NCBI GenBank assembly: GCA_038230415.1
Contig: JBBRNH010000062.1
Location: 1 to 34,896, forward strand
DNA length: 34,896 bases
Reading direction: 5' to 3'
Source: JBBRNH01 sp038230415
Lineage (GTDB): Bacteria; Bacteroidota; Bacteroidia; Cytophagales; Spirosomataceae
Part shown: piece by piece, positions 16,807 to 24,819 of the stretch
Numbering within the stretch: the stretch's first letter is position 1
Layout: every line of letters starts with the position of its first letter
Made by a program: the position numbers and the translations under genes
Notes under the pieces: model-generated
What the model saw: only the letters and a program-made list of their open reading frames with translations
What the model was told of the DNA's origin: nothing
The model's database searches: none

Positions 16807-17184
16807 ATGAGCAGCACCATGTCTGAAAAATTCAGCGACGACCTTCTCGACATCAAAAACGACCGCCGGTTGAGTGTCTATTGCTACCGGGCCGGGTTTG
16901 GCGGCTGGCTGCTCTACATCGCATCCGGGGCGAAATTCATGCGCTCCGTCAGCGAGTACCGAACAGACTTTGGGGTGTTCGCGTTCTTCCTGATGGTGAT
17001 GGGGATGTCGGCTTCGATGTATTATGATTACTACCACCACCCGGCTGAGTTTGACCAGAAAAAGAAGTGGCTGATTGTCAGTTATGTAGTACTTGCCGGG
17101 CTGATTTATTTTTTTGTGCTGGGCGAGCAGGTTCCGTCTCTCGGCGAGTTGCCCTCCTTTGGCAGTCTGTTTGGCCGCTGGTGA
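16807..17184 (+). CDS. Small predicted membrane protein, unknown function
   Basis: The protein has 125 residues from the ATG at 16807; a second in-frame ATG lies at 16819. The frame is open further upstream only through a TTG inside the inverted repeat, which I discount. The first ~25 residues are charged (MSEKFSDDLLDIKNDRR). Then come a weak hydrophobic stretch (GGWLLYIASGAKFM) and two clear membrane helices, VFAFFLMVMGMSASMYY and WLIVSYVVLAGLIYFFVLG, with a DYYHHPAEFDQKKK loop between. No known family is recognised. It is divergent from osmC-like and convergent with the TPR gene. Confidence 0.65.
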   Translation: MSSTMSEKFSDDLLDIKNDRRLSVYCYRAGFGGWLLYIASGAKFMRSVSEYRTDFGVFAFFLMVMGMSASMYYDYYHHPAEFDQKKKWLIVSYVVLAGLIYFFVLGEQVPSLGELPSFGSLFGRW

Positions 17185-17239
17185 TCGCTGCCAACTATGC
17201 CTGCTTTTCCTCACGACCCTAATCCCAGGTCACCCGATA

Positions 17240-18922
17240 CTACGGCTTGCCGAAGTTTTGGGTAAGAAACACCGCGTCGGCTTTCGACCAGCCTTGCCGC
17301 GCCAATTCTCGCTCGCGTTGGGCAGTGGCGGCATCACCTTTCTGGGCAGCAAGGCGGGCCAGGGCAATGTGGGTACCGGGATAAGCCGGGTCATGTTCGG
17401 CTAAGAGTTTGGTAGATTCTTCGGCAAAGTCGGGCAAGTTCAGTTGCCAGGCCACCTGAGCAATGGTTTCTAATTGAAACAAGGCTTCGGCCCACGAATC
17501 GGGACCATACTGCTCGTGCGCGCTGGCCTGAAATTTACGAATATCGGTCAGACCCTTTTCTCGCTCGTTACGGTCAGAGAGGGCAACCAGAGCCGCCAGA
17601 AATTTGGGATATGGTTCGAGCCAGCCCCTGATCCAGTCCGTTTTATCAGATGCTATGGCTTCTTTCAGTGCTTTCTGAGCGGCTTTGAGCGATAGCTTGG
17701 CCGGGTCTATCTGGTTTTTTTTGAGCTGAACCAGCCCCAGCAGATAATACCCTATTGTCCGCTCGCCGGGGGTTGTGGCCGTTGTCAGATCGGTAATAAT
17801 AGGCATCGCTTCTGCGTAACGGTTCTGGTTGACGAGCAAAGCCGGATACCCTATTTTGTTGTAAAACACCCGTTCGGGATTAACGGGGCGTTCGGTCATA
17901 AACCGCTCTTTCACCAACGCTTCGGCTTCCTGAATCCGGCCCTGATACTGATAAGAAAGTGCCAGCAACGAGATATTGTGGATGTGGTGCCAGTCGTACA
18001 TAGACGCATAGCGTTCGGTTTTATAGAGGTCTCGTTCAATGGCATCGGTTTGTTTCATCTGAGCGATTGCCCCGTCCACATCGCCGGTTTTCATCAGGTC
18101 ATGGGCGTACATATGCAGCGCGTGAGCCAGGTTTGGAGCCAGCCGGGCGTATATCTTTCCATGTTCGAGGGCCTTGCCGTAATCAGTCATGCCCTCGTAG
18201 GCATGGATTAAAAAATGGTGTGCCGACGGATGGTTGGGGTATTGCTGCAACACTTTTTCGTAGATGGCAATGCTGGCCGTTGACGACCCCTGCCCCCGGC
18301 CAGCGGCAAACGGTTCGTAGGCGTTCCCGGCAATAAGCCATAGCTCTGCATCCTGCGGGAATCGTTTTACGGCCTTATTTACGGCCATGCGATACTCGTT
18401 GAGCAGTTTTTGGTTAGCCAGCGAATCAACGGCTTTCAGTTGAGCAAACCGCAGGTCAACGTGGGCTTTTTCGCGGTCTGAGGCATACCCCACCAACGAT
18501 TTTGCAGTTTCTGCGGCTGTCCGGGCGGGCTGATAATCGTCTAATTCCATAAAAACCCGGCTCAGGCCAACGTGGGCCATCACCATCGTCGAATCATTCC
18601 GCAGGGCTTCGTGAAACGAACGGGCCGCTTCGACCAGCGCGTATCCGTGCAGATAACCCATGCCCTGCTCAAAGTAAGCCTGCGCTTTTTGATTTTTGGT
18701 GGAGGTCGGCGTGGGAAACTGACCGACATCGGGCCGCAGGGCAACGGGTTGTCTCAGCAGCGTATTCGGCACGCCACCAACGTGGGCCAGGCCACAAATT
18801 GGAATGGCATACTGCGCCACAGCAGACTTGGAGGAACGATGCGCTTCTGGTTGGGTCAGAACCTTAATCAGCATCATCAGTACTAAAACGGGCAGAAAAG
18901 AGTAGAGGTAAACGCGCTTCAT
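17240..18922 (-). CDS. Exported tetratricopeptide-repeat protein
   Basis: The protein has 560 residues. An N-terminal signal peptide or anchor (LYSFLPVLVLMMLIKVL) is followed by a linker with CGLAHVGG. Repeated TPR-like helix pairs run from about residue 80 to the C-terminus, for example AQAYFEQGMGYLHGYALVEAARSFHEAL, AIYEKVLQQYPNHPSAHHFLIHAYEG and AEALVKERF. The HHFLIHAYEG and HHIHNISLLALS segments resemble those in TPR proteins of many Bacteroidota and Proteobacteria that are annotated only as hypothetical. Their His residues hint at a metal or substrate site, but I cannot assign one. It is a single gene with a plausible promoter just upstream. A scaffold or peptide-binding role outside the inner membrane is the likeliest reading. 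Confidence 0.8.
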   Translation of the reverse strand: MKRVYLYSFLPVLVLMMLIKVLTQPEAHRSSKSAVAQYAIPICGLAHVGGVPNTLLRQPVALRPDVGQFPTPTSTKNQKAQAYFEQGMGYLHGYALVEAARSFHEALRNDSTMVMAHVGLSRVFMELDDYQPARTAAETAKSLVGYASDREKAHVDLRFAQLKAVDSLANQKLLNEYRMAVNKAVKRFPQDAELWLIAGNAYEPFAAGRGQGSSTASIAIYEKVLQQYPNHPSAHHFLIHAYEGMTDYGKALEHGKIYARLAPNLAHALHMYAHDLMKTGDVDGAIAQMKQTDAIERDLYKTERYASMYDWHHIHNISLLALSYQYQGRIQEAEALVKERFMTERPVNPERVFYNKIGYPALLVNQNRYAEAMPIITDLTTATTPGERTIGYYLLGLVQLKKNQIDPAKLSLKAAQKALKEAIASDKTDWIRGWLEPYPKFLAALVALSDRNEREKGLTDIRKFQASAHEQYGPDSWAEALFQLETIAQVAWQLNLPDFAEESTKLLAEHDPAYPGTHIALARLAAQKGDAATAQRERELARQGWSKADAVFLTQNFGKP

Positions 18923-18946
18923 GGCAGCTTGCAGTTTGTGTGCGCT

Positions 18947-18977
18947 CTAAGTTAATAACTCCCTGAAAAACAGGCAA
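18947..18977 (-). promoter_or_regulatory. Candidate Bacteroidota promoter for the TPR gene
   Basis: On the minus strand, TTG (18977-18975) is followed after 20 bases by TAACTTAG (18954-18947), one mismatch from TAnnTTTG. The start codon is 24 bases further on at 18922. Spacing fits the -33/-7 arrangement of Bacteroidota. Confidence 0.45.
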
Positions 18978-19177
18978 GTACAATGTGTAAGTTCTTATTA
19001 AACGGAAAGTTCAGGCTGAGAAATGCCACTAATTACTATGCTGAGATAAAGTGCGTATGCTGATCTAATACAAGTTTCCATAAATAATTCCATCTTTTTT
19101 TGGATATATCCCGAATATCTATCAGTTTTATGCAAAAATATCTCTGGTAATTTCAATTCAGGTTGTATTCATACTCG
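18978..19177 (+). ncRNA. AT-rich gene-free stretch; possible small RNA or leader
   Basis: No protein-coding frame of credible composition is present here on either strand, and base composition is clearly more AT-rich than the surrounding genes. The stretch ends at a strong intrinsic terminator pointing rightward (19178-19208) although no plus-strand gene lies upstream. That suggests a short transcript ending at 19208, either an independent small RNA or an attenuated leader of the isomerase-like gene. I found no perfect TAnnTTTG on the plus strand and no match to tmRNA, RNase P or a riboswitch that I can recognise. The 5' end is undefined. Confidence 0.3.
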
Positions 19178-19208
19178 AAAAACGGGCCGCTCTACGGCCC
19201 GTTTTTTT
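19178..19208 (+). terminator. Intrinsic terminator without an upstream gene
   Basis: AAAAACGGGCCG (19178-19189) pairs with CGGCCCGTTTTT (19195-19206) around a five-base loop, and seven T residues (19202-19208) follow directly. This is a textbook rho-independent terminator on the plus strand; the minus strand has a weaker five-T version. The nearest plus-strand start codon, at 19304, is downstream of it. Confidence 0.8.
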
Positions 19209-19303
19209 GTTTTGTTGCCCACTGCTACCCGCCACCCGCCTGTGGCATACGGTCGGTAGGTTCGGCCCGGTGTTTCCTTTCCCGTGAAAACAACCCCCGA
19301 ACT

Positions 19304-20224
19304 ATGCAATCTAACCGACGTTCATTTTTGAAAACCACCGGCACAATGGCCGCAGCCGCTACGCTTATGCCTGATTTTCTGGCTCATGCCGCTCCCAGGA
19401 AATTGTTCTTTCAGATTTCACTGGCCGAATGGTCGTTGCATAGAGAACTCTTTGCCAAGACAATCACGAACCTCGATTTCCCTGGCATTGCCAAAAAAGA
19501 GTTCGGTATCAGCATTGTGGAGTACGTGAATCAGTTTTTCAAAGACAAAGCCAACGACACGGCTTACCTGAACGATTTGCTGACGCGCTGCAAAGACAAC
19601 GGCGTATCAAACCACCTCATCATGATTGATGGCGAAGGCCCGCTTGCCGAAATTGATGCCACGAAGCAAAATAAGGCCATTGATGACCACAAAAAATGGG
19701 TCGAGTGCGCCAAATACCTCGGCTGTAAAACTATCCGCGTCAATACGTACGGCGACGCAAAAGCCACGCCCGACGACACCGCCAAAGCCGCCGTGCTGGG
19801 CCTGAGCAAGTTGGGTGAGTTTGCCAAACCGATGGGCATCAACATCATTGTTGAGAATCACGGCGGGCTGACCTCCAACGGCGCGTGGCTGGCGGGCGTG
19901 ATGAAAACCGTGAACATGAAAAACGTGGGAACCCTGCCCGATTTCGGTAATTTCTGCATCAAATACGGCGCAACGGGTTGTGAGGAGAAATACGACCGCT
20001 ACAAAGGCACCGCCGAACTCATGCCCTTCGCCAAAGGTACATCTGCCAAAACCTACGACTTCGACGAGCAGGGCAACTGCATCGAAACGGACTACACCAA
20101 AATACTTAAAATCGTGAAAGACAGCGGGTTCCGCGGCATTATGGGTATCGAATACGAAGGCGACAAGATTGCCGAACGCGACGGTATCAAACGGACAAAG
20201 GCGTTGCTGGAACGGCTTGGGTGA
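19304..20224 (+). CDS. Tat-exported sugar isomerase/epimerase-like TIM-barrel protein
   Basis: The protein has 306 residues from the ATG at 19304. The frame is open back to 19163, but that part crosses the terminator and spoils the export signal. The N-terminus is a twin-arginine signal (NRRSFLKTTGTMAAAATLMPDFLAHAA), so the folded protein is exported. The rest matches the xylose isomerase-like/AP endonuclease 2 TIM-barrel family (PF01261): GISIVEYVNQFF, TIRVNTYGD, NIIVENHGG (metal-binding Glu), GTLPDFGNFCI (Asp) and GIEYEGD (Glu). Family members isomerise or epimerise sugars using a divalent metal. The specific substrate cannot be told from sequence. No sugar-use genes adjoin it. It converges with comEC, with 12 bases between stops. 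Confidence 0.85.
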   Translation: MQSNRRSFLKTTGTMAAAATLMPDFLAHAAPRKLFFQISLAEWSLHRELFAKTITNLDFPGIAKKEFGISIVEYVNQFFKDKANDTAYLNDLLTRCKDNGVSNHLIMIDGEGPLAEIDATKQNKAIDDHKKWVECAKYLGCKTIRVNTYGDAKATPDDTAKAAVLGLSKLGEFAKPMGINIIVENHGGLTSNGAWLAGVMKTVNMKNVGTLPDFGNFCIKYGATGCEEKYDRYKGTAELMPFAKGTSAKTYDFDEQGNCIETDYTKILKIVKDSGFRGIMGIEYEGDKIAERDGIKRTKALLERLG

Positions 20225-20236
20225 GCCAGATACTGC

Positions 20237-22333
20237 TCACCACTCTTCACTGAACATACCCATCTGCCGCACCGAAAAACAGGTGATTCCGCGCGTTTTG
20301 GCTTCGGCTAAAAGTCGGTCGGTGAGGGGTGTTTTGCTGGAATCGTCAAACAAAATATGCCGGGCCACCACCCGGCTTTTTAATTGATCCCAGTCTTGCA
20401 GGGCGTTCCGGCGGATAATCAGGTAATCAATCACCGCCGGGAGCCGCCATCGGTTTCTGCCGGATAACTTGTTCACAATCAGGATGGTTTCACCCTGCCA
20501 TACCCACAGCGCGTAGTCTGGCGTTTTGTGGTATGCCTTTGTCAGCGTCAGCGAATCGGCGCGGATGTTGGCAATAGTGAGGTCGGTGATACCCCACTGC
20601 CCAAAGGTATTTTTGAGGTAGAAATCGAACGAGCGCGGGTCATTCTTCACGTCTAAATCGGTGAGCAGCGTACTTTGGTGGCCGTTGGTGAGGCTGATGG
20701 CCGTTTTGTGGGGCAAAAAATGCACTGCCAGCCGTTGCTGCCGGGCTTCGCGGTAGGTAGCGAACAGCAGCACACCCGCCAGCCCGAACGCGGCCACGCC
20801 CATGGCCCAAAGATAAGCCCGTTGACGGGTCAGGAGCAGGGCCGCACCCGCCAAAATCACGGCGTAGAGCAGCACTAAGCCCACCGGCGAGAGCCACAAC
20901 CCCTCCTGAATCGCGCCCGGCAACCGCCCCACGCCCGACACCGATGCGTTGAGCAGCCAGGCCGTTTTTTGCAGCAACCAGCCCAGCAGCGTATTCAGCC
21001 CAGGCACCCAGCAAAAGGCCAGCGTTGCCATTGCTAAGGGCAACAGCACCAGCGAAAGCGCCATCACCACCGGGTTGGCAAGCAGAAAATACGCCGGAAA
21101 CTGATGGAAATAAAACACGCCGAGCGGAAACGTAATGAGTTGCGCCACCAGTGCCACCGCCGTCAGGTTCCAGCCCCAGTCCAGCACCCGCCAGCGAATC
21201 TTAATCGTCTGATACAACGGCGATTGCCACGCCCCAATGCCCGCAACGGCAAGGTAAGAAAGTTGAAATCCTGCCGAAAACAGCGCGTAGGGGTCAAGGC
21301 ACAAAATGAAAAAAGCCGATGCGCCCAATGTGCTGCCCAAGTGTTGGTCGCGGTGCATAGCCCGCGCCAGAATCACCACTGTAAACATCCCCGCCGACCG
21401 CAACACCGGCGCCGACAAGCCCGTGACGAGCGCGTAAAACCACAAAATCAGCAATTGCAGAATTGCCAGCGGCCAGCGCAGCCGGTCGACTGTATCGAGT
21501 CTGGCCCGGGCCAGCAGCCACATCAGCACCGCAAATAAAATCCCGACGTGCAGGCCCGATACTGACAGAATATGCACGGCACCGGCAGCCGCGTAGGCCC
21601 GGTAAAGTTCGGGGTCAAGGTCATCGCGCACGCCAAGGAGCATGGCATTCACAATAGCAAACTCGGCGCGGGAGCCGATTCGGGCCGTAAATACGCTGTC
21701 GGCCCAGCGATTGACCCGCGTAGCAATATCGGTGATGGGATTGGCCGGGGCTAGCCCCAGCACCTGCCGTTGCCAGGGCCGCAGGTATTGCTGATGGTAA
21801 ATGCCTTTGAACGACAGATACCGTTTGTAATCAAACTCGCCGGGGTTCAGGGGCGGGTCAATCGGGCGGGGCGGGCCAGAAACGAGCCAGACCTCACCGT
21901 ATTGCGGGACGGTTTGGCCGGTTTTGTCGAGATACACAATCACGTTTCCGGTCAAGGGTTGCCAGCCGCGCTCGTCGGTGCGGCCCCGTTGCAGGGCCAG
22001 CACCACCCGAAACGTTTTGGCGCGTTCTTCGGGCTGCGCCGAAATTACGCCGGTATAAGCCCGCAACGAATCGGGCAAATGACTGATATTCTGCGGATTA
22101 TTGGTAGCCGTGCGTTGCGCTGTGATGCCCCATCCCAGAGCAGCCAGCAGCAGCAATGCCCCGATTCCGGCCAGCACGGTTCTCTGGTTTTTCAGGATAA
22201 AGCTCAACCCGAACAAGCCTGCGCCAATAACGGCCAGTATGATAGGTAGCCAGAAAAACTCAGCAAAACCCACATACAGCAAAATACCGATGATGAGCGC
22301 GGCAGCATACCGGATAAAGGGGAACAGTTTCAT
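20237..22333 (-). CDS. comEC: ComEC/Rec2-family DNA uptake channel protein
   Basis: The protein has 698 residues. It starts with three to four membrane helices (1-70), followed by a DUF4131-type soluble region (about 80-200, with GEFDYKRYLSFKGIYHQ). The Competence domain then has multiple helices, with AAGAVHILSVSGLHVGILF and SAGFQLSYLAVAGIGAW as signature segments. The C-terminal ~160 residues are soluble but lack the HxHxDH motif of the metallo-beta-lactamase-like domain found in long ComEC proteins, so this is the short form. The family forms the inner-membrane channel for single-stranded DNA in natural transformation. Other competence genes are not in the window. Upstream in the same direction are uma2-like and GNAT genes. 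Confidence 0.9.
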   Translation of the reverse strand: MKLFPFIRYAAALIIGILLYVGFAEFFWLPIILAVIGAGLFGLSFILKNQRTVLAGIGALLLLAALGWGITAQRTATNNPQNISHLPDSLRAYTGVISAQPEERAKTFRVVLALQRGRTDERGWQPLTGNVIVYLDKTGQTVPQYGEVWLVSGPPRPIDPPLNPGEFDYKRYLSFKGIYHQQYLRPWQRQVLGLAPANPITDIATRVNRWADSVFTARIGSRAEFAIVNAMLLGVRDDLDPELYRAYAAAGAVHILSVSGLHVGILFAVLMWLLARARLDTVDRLRWPLAILQLLILWFYALVTGLSAPVLRSAGMFTVVILARAMHRDQHLGSTLGASAFFILCLDPYALFSAGFQLSYLAVAGIGAWQSPLYQTIKIRWRVLDWGWNLTAVALVAQLITFPLGVFYFHQFPAYFLLANPVVMALSLVLLPLAMATLAFCWVPGLNTLLGWLLQKTAWLLNASVSGVGRLPGAIQEGLWLSPVGLVLLYAVILAGAALLLTRQRAYLWAMGVAAFGLAGVLLFATYREARQQRLAVHFLPHKTAISLTNGHQSTLLTDLDVKNDPRSFDFYLKNTFGQWGITDLTIANIRADSLTLTKAYHKTPDYALWVWQGETILIVNKLSGRNRWRLPAVIDYLIIRRNALQDWDQLKSRVVARHILFDDSSKTPLTDRLLAEAKTRGITCFSVRQMGMFSEEW

Positions 22334-22362
22334 GCAGTGGGCAGTCGGCTGATGTTGACCTG

Positions 22363-22950
22363 TTAATCAGCGAAAACCCCGGCCAGGTCAATCCTGAAAT
22401 CCGGGAAAACCCGCGAAACGAGTTCGTCTTCGTCGGTCAGTGGATGCAGCCCAATATAGATACCGTCTTCATTCAGCACATACTGAAACACGTTGCGGTC
22501 TTCGGTCTGAATGAGCCAATATTCCAGCACACCCGCTTCCTGATAGGCATCGAACTTCTGTTTCATTTCTTTACGGGTATTGCCCGGTGAGAGAATCTCG
22601 ACCACTAAGTCGGGCGCACCTACGCAACCCTTATCATCGAGTTTGGTCAGGTCACAGATTACGCAGAGGTCAGGCTGCAACACCGTCAGCACCTTTTTAT
22701 TGTCGGGCGTAGGCGTTCGGGGCAACCGCACATCAAACGGGGCAGCATACACTTTGCAGGGCTTATTACGAAAATAGTCCACAAAATACGTGGTTACATT
22801 CCATGAAATTTGCTGATGCTTTCGGGCAGGGGCTGCCATCGGAAAGATGTAGCCTTTTATCAATTCTACTCGTTCCTGAAACTGCCATGCCAGATAATCG
22901 GCGTAGGAATATTGCTTCGTCAGGTCTAATTGGTCAAGATTGGTAATCAT
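22363..22950 (-). CDS. Uma2-family (DUF820) nuclease-fold protein
   Basis: The protein has 195 residues and is cytoplasmic. It fits the Uma2/DUF820 pattern: an early YSYADYLAW and VELIKGYIFPMAAPARKHQ, then LQPDLCVICD (Asp of the PD motif), APDLVVEILSPGNTRKEMKQKFDAYQEAGVLEYWLI (the ExxSP strand and the helix after it) and a C-terminal beta part. The fold is PD-(D/E)XK-like; biochemical roles are mostly undefined and many genomes carry several scattered copies. It lies 29 bases upstream of comEC and 32 bases downstream of the GNAT gene, in the same direction. Confidence 0.88.
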   Translation of the reverse strand: MITNLDQLDLTKQYSYADYLAWQFQERVELIKGYIFPMAAPARKHQQISWNVTTYFVDYFRNKPCKVYAAPFDVRLPRTPTPDNKKVLTVLQPDLCVICDLTKLDDKGCVGAPDLVVEILSPGNTRKEMKQKFDAYQEAGVLEYWLIQTEDRNVFQYVLNEDGIYIGLHPLTDEDELVSRVFPDFRIDLAGVFAD

Positions 22951-22982
22951 CAGCTTGGGCGTGCATGTTTAAGCAAAGATAA

Positions 22983-23423
22983 TCAAACCCACCGCTCAAC
23001 GGGTAATACCATCTTGCGATGCATGATGCCACACTCGTCAAACTCCGGCCCGACGGCCACAAACCCAAAACCGGCGTACAACGGTATAGCCGTAAGTTGG
23101 GCGTTCAGGTAAATATCGCCCGTTGGCGTTTCGTTTTGTCCAAAAACATCGTTCAGTACAGCCTTTACCAATGATTTACCCACGCCAAATCCCCGGAAAG
23201 CAGGACGCACCGCAAAGCGTTCGAGTTTGATGCCGTTGGCCGTGCGTCGCCAGCGGGCAGTGCCAACGGGCTGCCCGTTCACACGGGCCAGAAAATGACG
23301 GCTCGTGGTTTCAAACTCGTCGTATTCGTCGTCGGCAGAAACGTTTTGCTCATCCACGAACACCTCGCGCCGAATGGCAAAAGCGTGGTCAAGGTCAGCA
23401 GGGGAAGCGATGAGCGCAGTCAT
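22983..23423 (-). CDS. GNAT-family N-acetyltransferase
   Basis: The protein has 146 residues. It has the GNAT fold order: AFAIRREVFVDEQNVSADDEYDEFE, then a beta strand FLARVNGQPVGTARWR, then the acetyl-CoA-binding motif A LERFAVRPAFRGFGVGKSLV (R-x-x-G-x-G type), then IYLNAQLTAIPLYAGFGF. This resembles the ElaA-like branch. The substrate is unknown. It begins four bases after the stop of the M43 protease gene, so the two are probably co-transcribed. Confidence 0.88.
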   Translation of the reverse strand: MTALIASPADLDHAFAIRREVFVDEQNVSADDEYDEFETTSRHFLARVNGQPVGTARWRRTANGIKLERFAVRPAFRGFGVGKSLVKAVLNDVFGQNETPTGDIYLNAQLTAIPLYAGFGFVAVGPEFDECGIMHRKMVLPVERWV

Positions 23424-23427
23424 TTTT

Positions 23428-24819
23428 TTAATGTACCAGTAATCGTCGGCTCACGGTTTCGGAGCCGGTCTGCACCCGAACAACATAGACACCGGCAGAC
23501 AAGCCATTGGTGGGCAGCGAGATACTGCTGCTGGGAAAGTCGGTGTAACTGCGGGTTTGCAGCAGTTGGCCGTTCAGGTTATAGACATCAATGGTAAAGG
23601 TCTGAAAGCCTTTCAGCAACACATCGGCAGTCACCGAGCCGGTGGTGGCCGGGTTTGGGTACAGGTTCAGCGTCAGCGCGTCGGATTCGGGCAGGGCGGT
23701 GGCGCACTTGAGCAGCCGCGCCCGGCGGGGGCTGAGTTGCAAAACCGCCCGCATCCTGGCCCGCTGACCAAACGTAAAAATATTCATGCAGGCATCGGGC
23801 GAGTAGTCCATGTAGTTCTCGATCTGATTGCGAATCCGGCCATTGCCGCAGTTCGAGAAGCGGTCGGTGCAAACCGTAGTCAGGTTGGCCGATTCGATTT
23901 GTGGCGTATCGGCCACGTAATCATCCGCACAAATGGCATCGCCCCAGGTATGAATCAAGCCTAACCAATGCCCAATTTCGTGGGTGGCCGTGCGGCCCCC
24001 GCCATACACGCGGGCGCGGCTTCCGCTGGTGATAACCCCAAAATTGCGGTAGTCAATAGTGGAGCCATCAACACGTTCGTCGGTGTCAGGAGGCAATCCA
24101 GCCAGTGTATCCGGCACGATAGAAGCCGGAAATCGCGTGTAACCCAAGTTGTTAGCCTTGATCGATGTCACCCAGATATTCAGGTAACAGTCTGACGGCC
24201 AGTAGGCTATGGTCGAGAGGGTCAGGGCATCGGCATCGCTAATATCAAAGCTGCTCTGTTGGGCGTAATAATGCCGGGTGATGCCATTGCTGGTTTGCCC
24301 CTGCGGGTCGGTGCGGGCGAGGTAAAACTCGATACCCACATCGGCCCCGACCGGGTTGGTGTTAAACCCCGGCGTACCGGCTTTGCGCCGGTAGTCGTTG
24401 TTCATCACCTCTATTTGCGACACAATTTGCGCGTCAGAGATGTTCGGGTTGTTATCGCCCCCCACAAAGTTCGAGGAGTTGTTGTGCACCACGTGAACAA
24501 CAACCGGAATCCGGTAAATGGTGTTGTCGGCGGCTTCGCGTCCGGTGGCGGTTTGCTGTTTCAGGTAAACCGCCACGCGGGTATTGAAGTCATCGAGTTG
24601 TTGTTTCCGGGCCGGGTTCCGGGCCTGTCGTGCGGCTTCGACCTCGGCGGTGGCGCACCGAATCCAGGGGCCGCTGTCAGCATCAGCAGGCATGGTCTGC
24701 GCCAATCCTAAGGAGCTACCAGCCATCAGCCAGAACCAGCCTGCCAACAAATTTCCGGCAGAGCCAACCGAAAACTGTAAACCGCAAACTGTAAACCGAT
24801 TATTGTCCTGCTTCTTCAT
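23428..24819 (-). CDS. Secreted M43-family zinc metalloprotease with T9SS tail
   Basis: The protein has 463 residues. The signal peptide core is about residues 23-40 (NLLAGWFWLMAGSSLGLAQ) after a long N-region. The catalytic domain has the zinc motif HEIGHWLGLIH (280-290: His280, Glu281, His284, His290) and a Met-turn in YMDYSPDACM (Met337), as in the pappalysin/cytophagalysin family (peptidase M43). Cysteines between them probably form disulfides. Residues 381-463 (LNLYPNPATTGSV ... DVYNLNGQLL ... GLSAGVYVVRVQTG ... RRLLVH) are a type A sorting domain for the type IX secretion system, so the enzyme crosses the outer membrane and is probably attached or released at the surface. Its start lies inside the last 20 bases of phoH. 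Confidence 0.93.
   Translation of the reverse strand: MKKQDNNRFTVCGLQFSVGSAGNLLAGWFWLMAGSSLGLAQTMPADADSGPWIRCATAEVEAARQARNPARKQQLDDFNTRVAVYLKQQTATGREAADNTIYRIPVVVHVVHNNSSNFVGGDNNPNISDAQIVSQIEVMNNDYRRKAGTPGFNTNPVGADVGIEFYLARTDPQGQTSNGITRHYYAQQSSFDISDADALTLSTIAYWPSDCYLNIWVTSIKANNLGYTRFPASIVPDTLAGLPPDTDERVDGSTIDYRNFGVITSGSRARVYGGGRTATHEIGHWLGLIHTWGDAICADDYVADTPQIESANLTTVCTDRFSNCGNGRIRNQIENYMDYSPDACMNIFTFGQRARMRAVLQLSPRRARLLKCATALPESDALTLNLYPNPATTGSVTADVLLKGFQTFTIDVYNLNGQLLQTRSYTDFPSSSISLPTNGLSAGVYVVRVQTGSETVSRRLLVH
24772..24798 (-). repeat. 14-bp tandem repeat at phoH/protease junction
   Basis: AAACTGTAAACCG occurs at 24772-24784 and again at 24786-24798, with one base between. It encodes part of the long N-region of the protease signal and abuts the phoH stop. 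The period is not a multiple of three. Confidence 0.6.

Noticed and set aside
19163..19303. Upstream extension of the isomerase-like frame
   Set aside because: It runs through an intrinsic terminator and would place the twin-arginine signal internally.
20640..22249. Several 100-160-codon frames over comEC
   Set aside because: They overlap conserved ComEC segments in other frames and have no membrane or domain character of their own.
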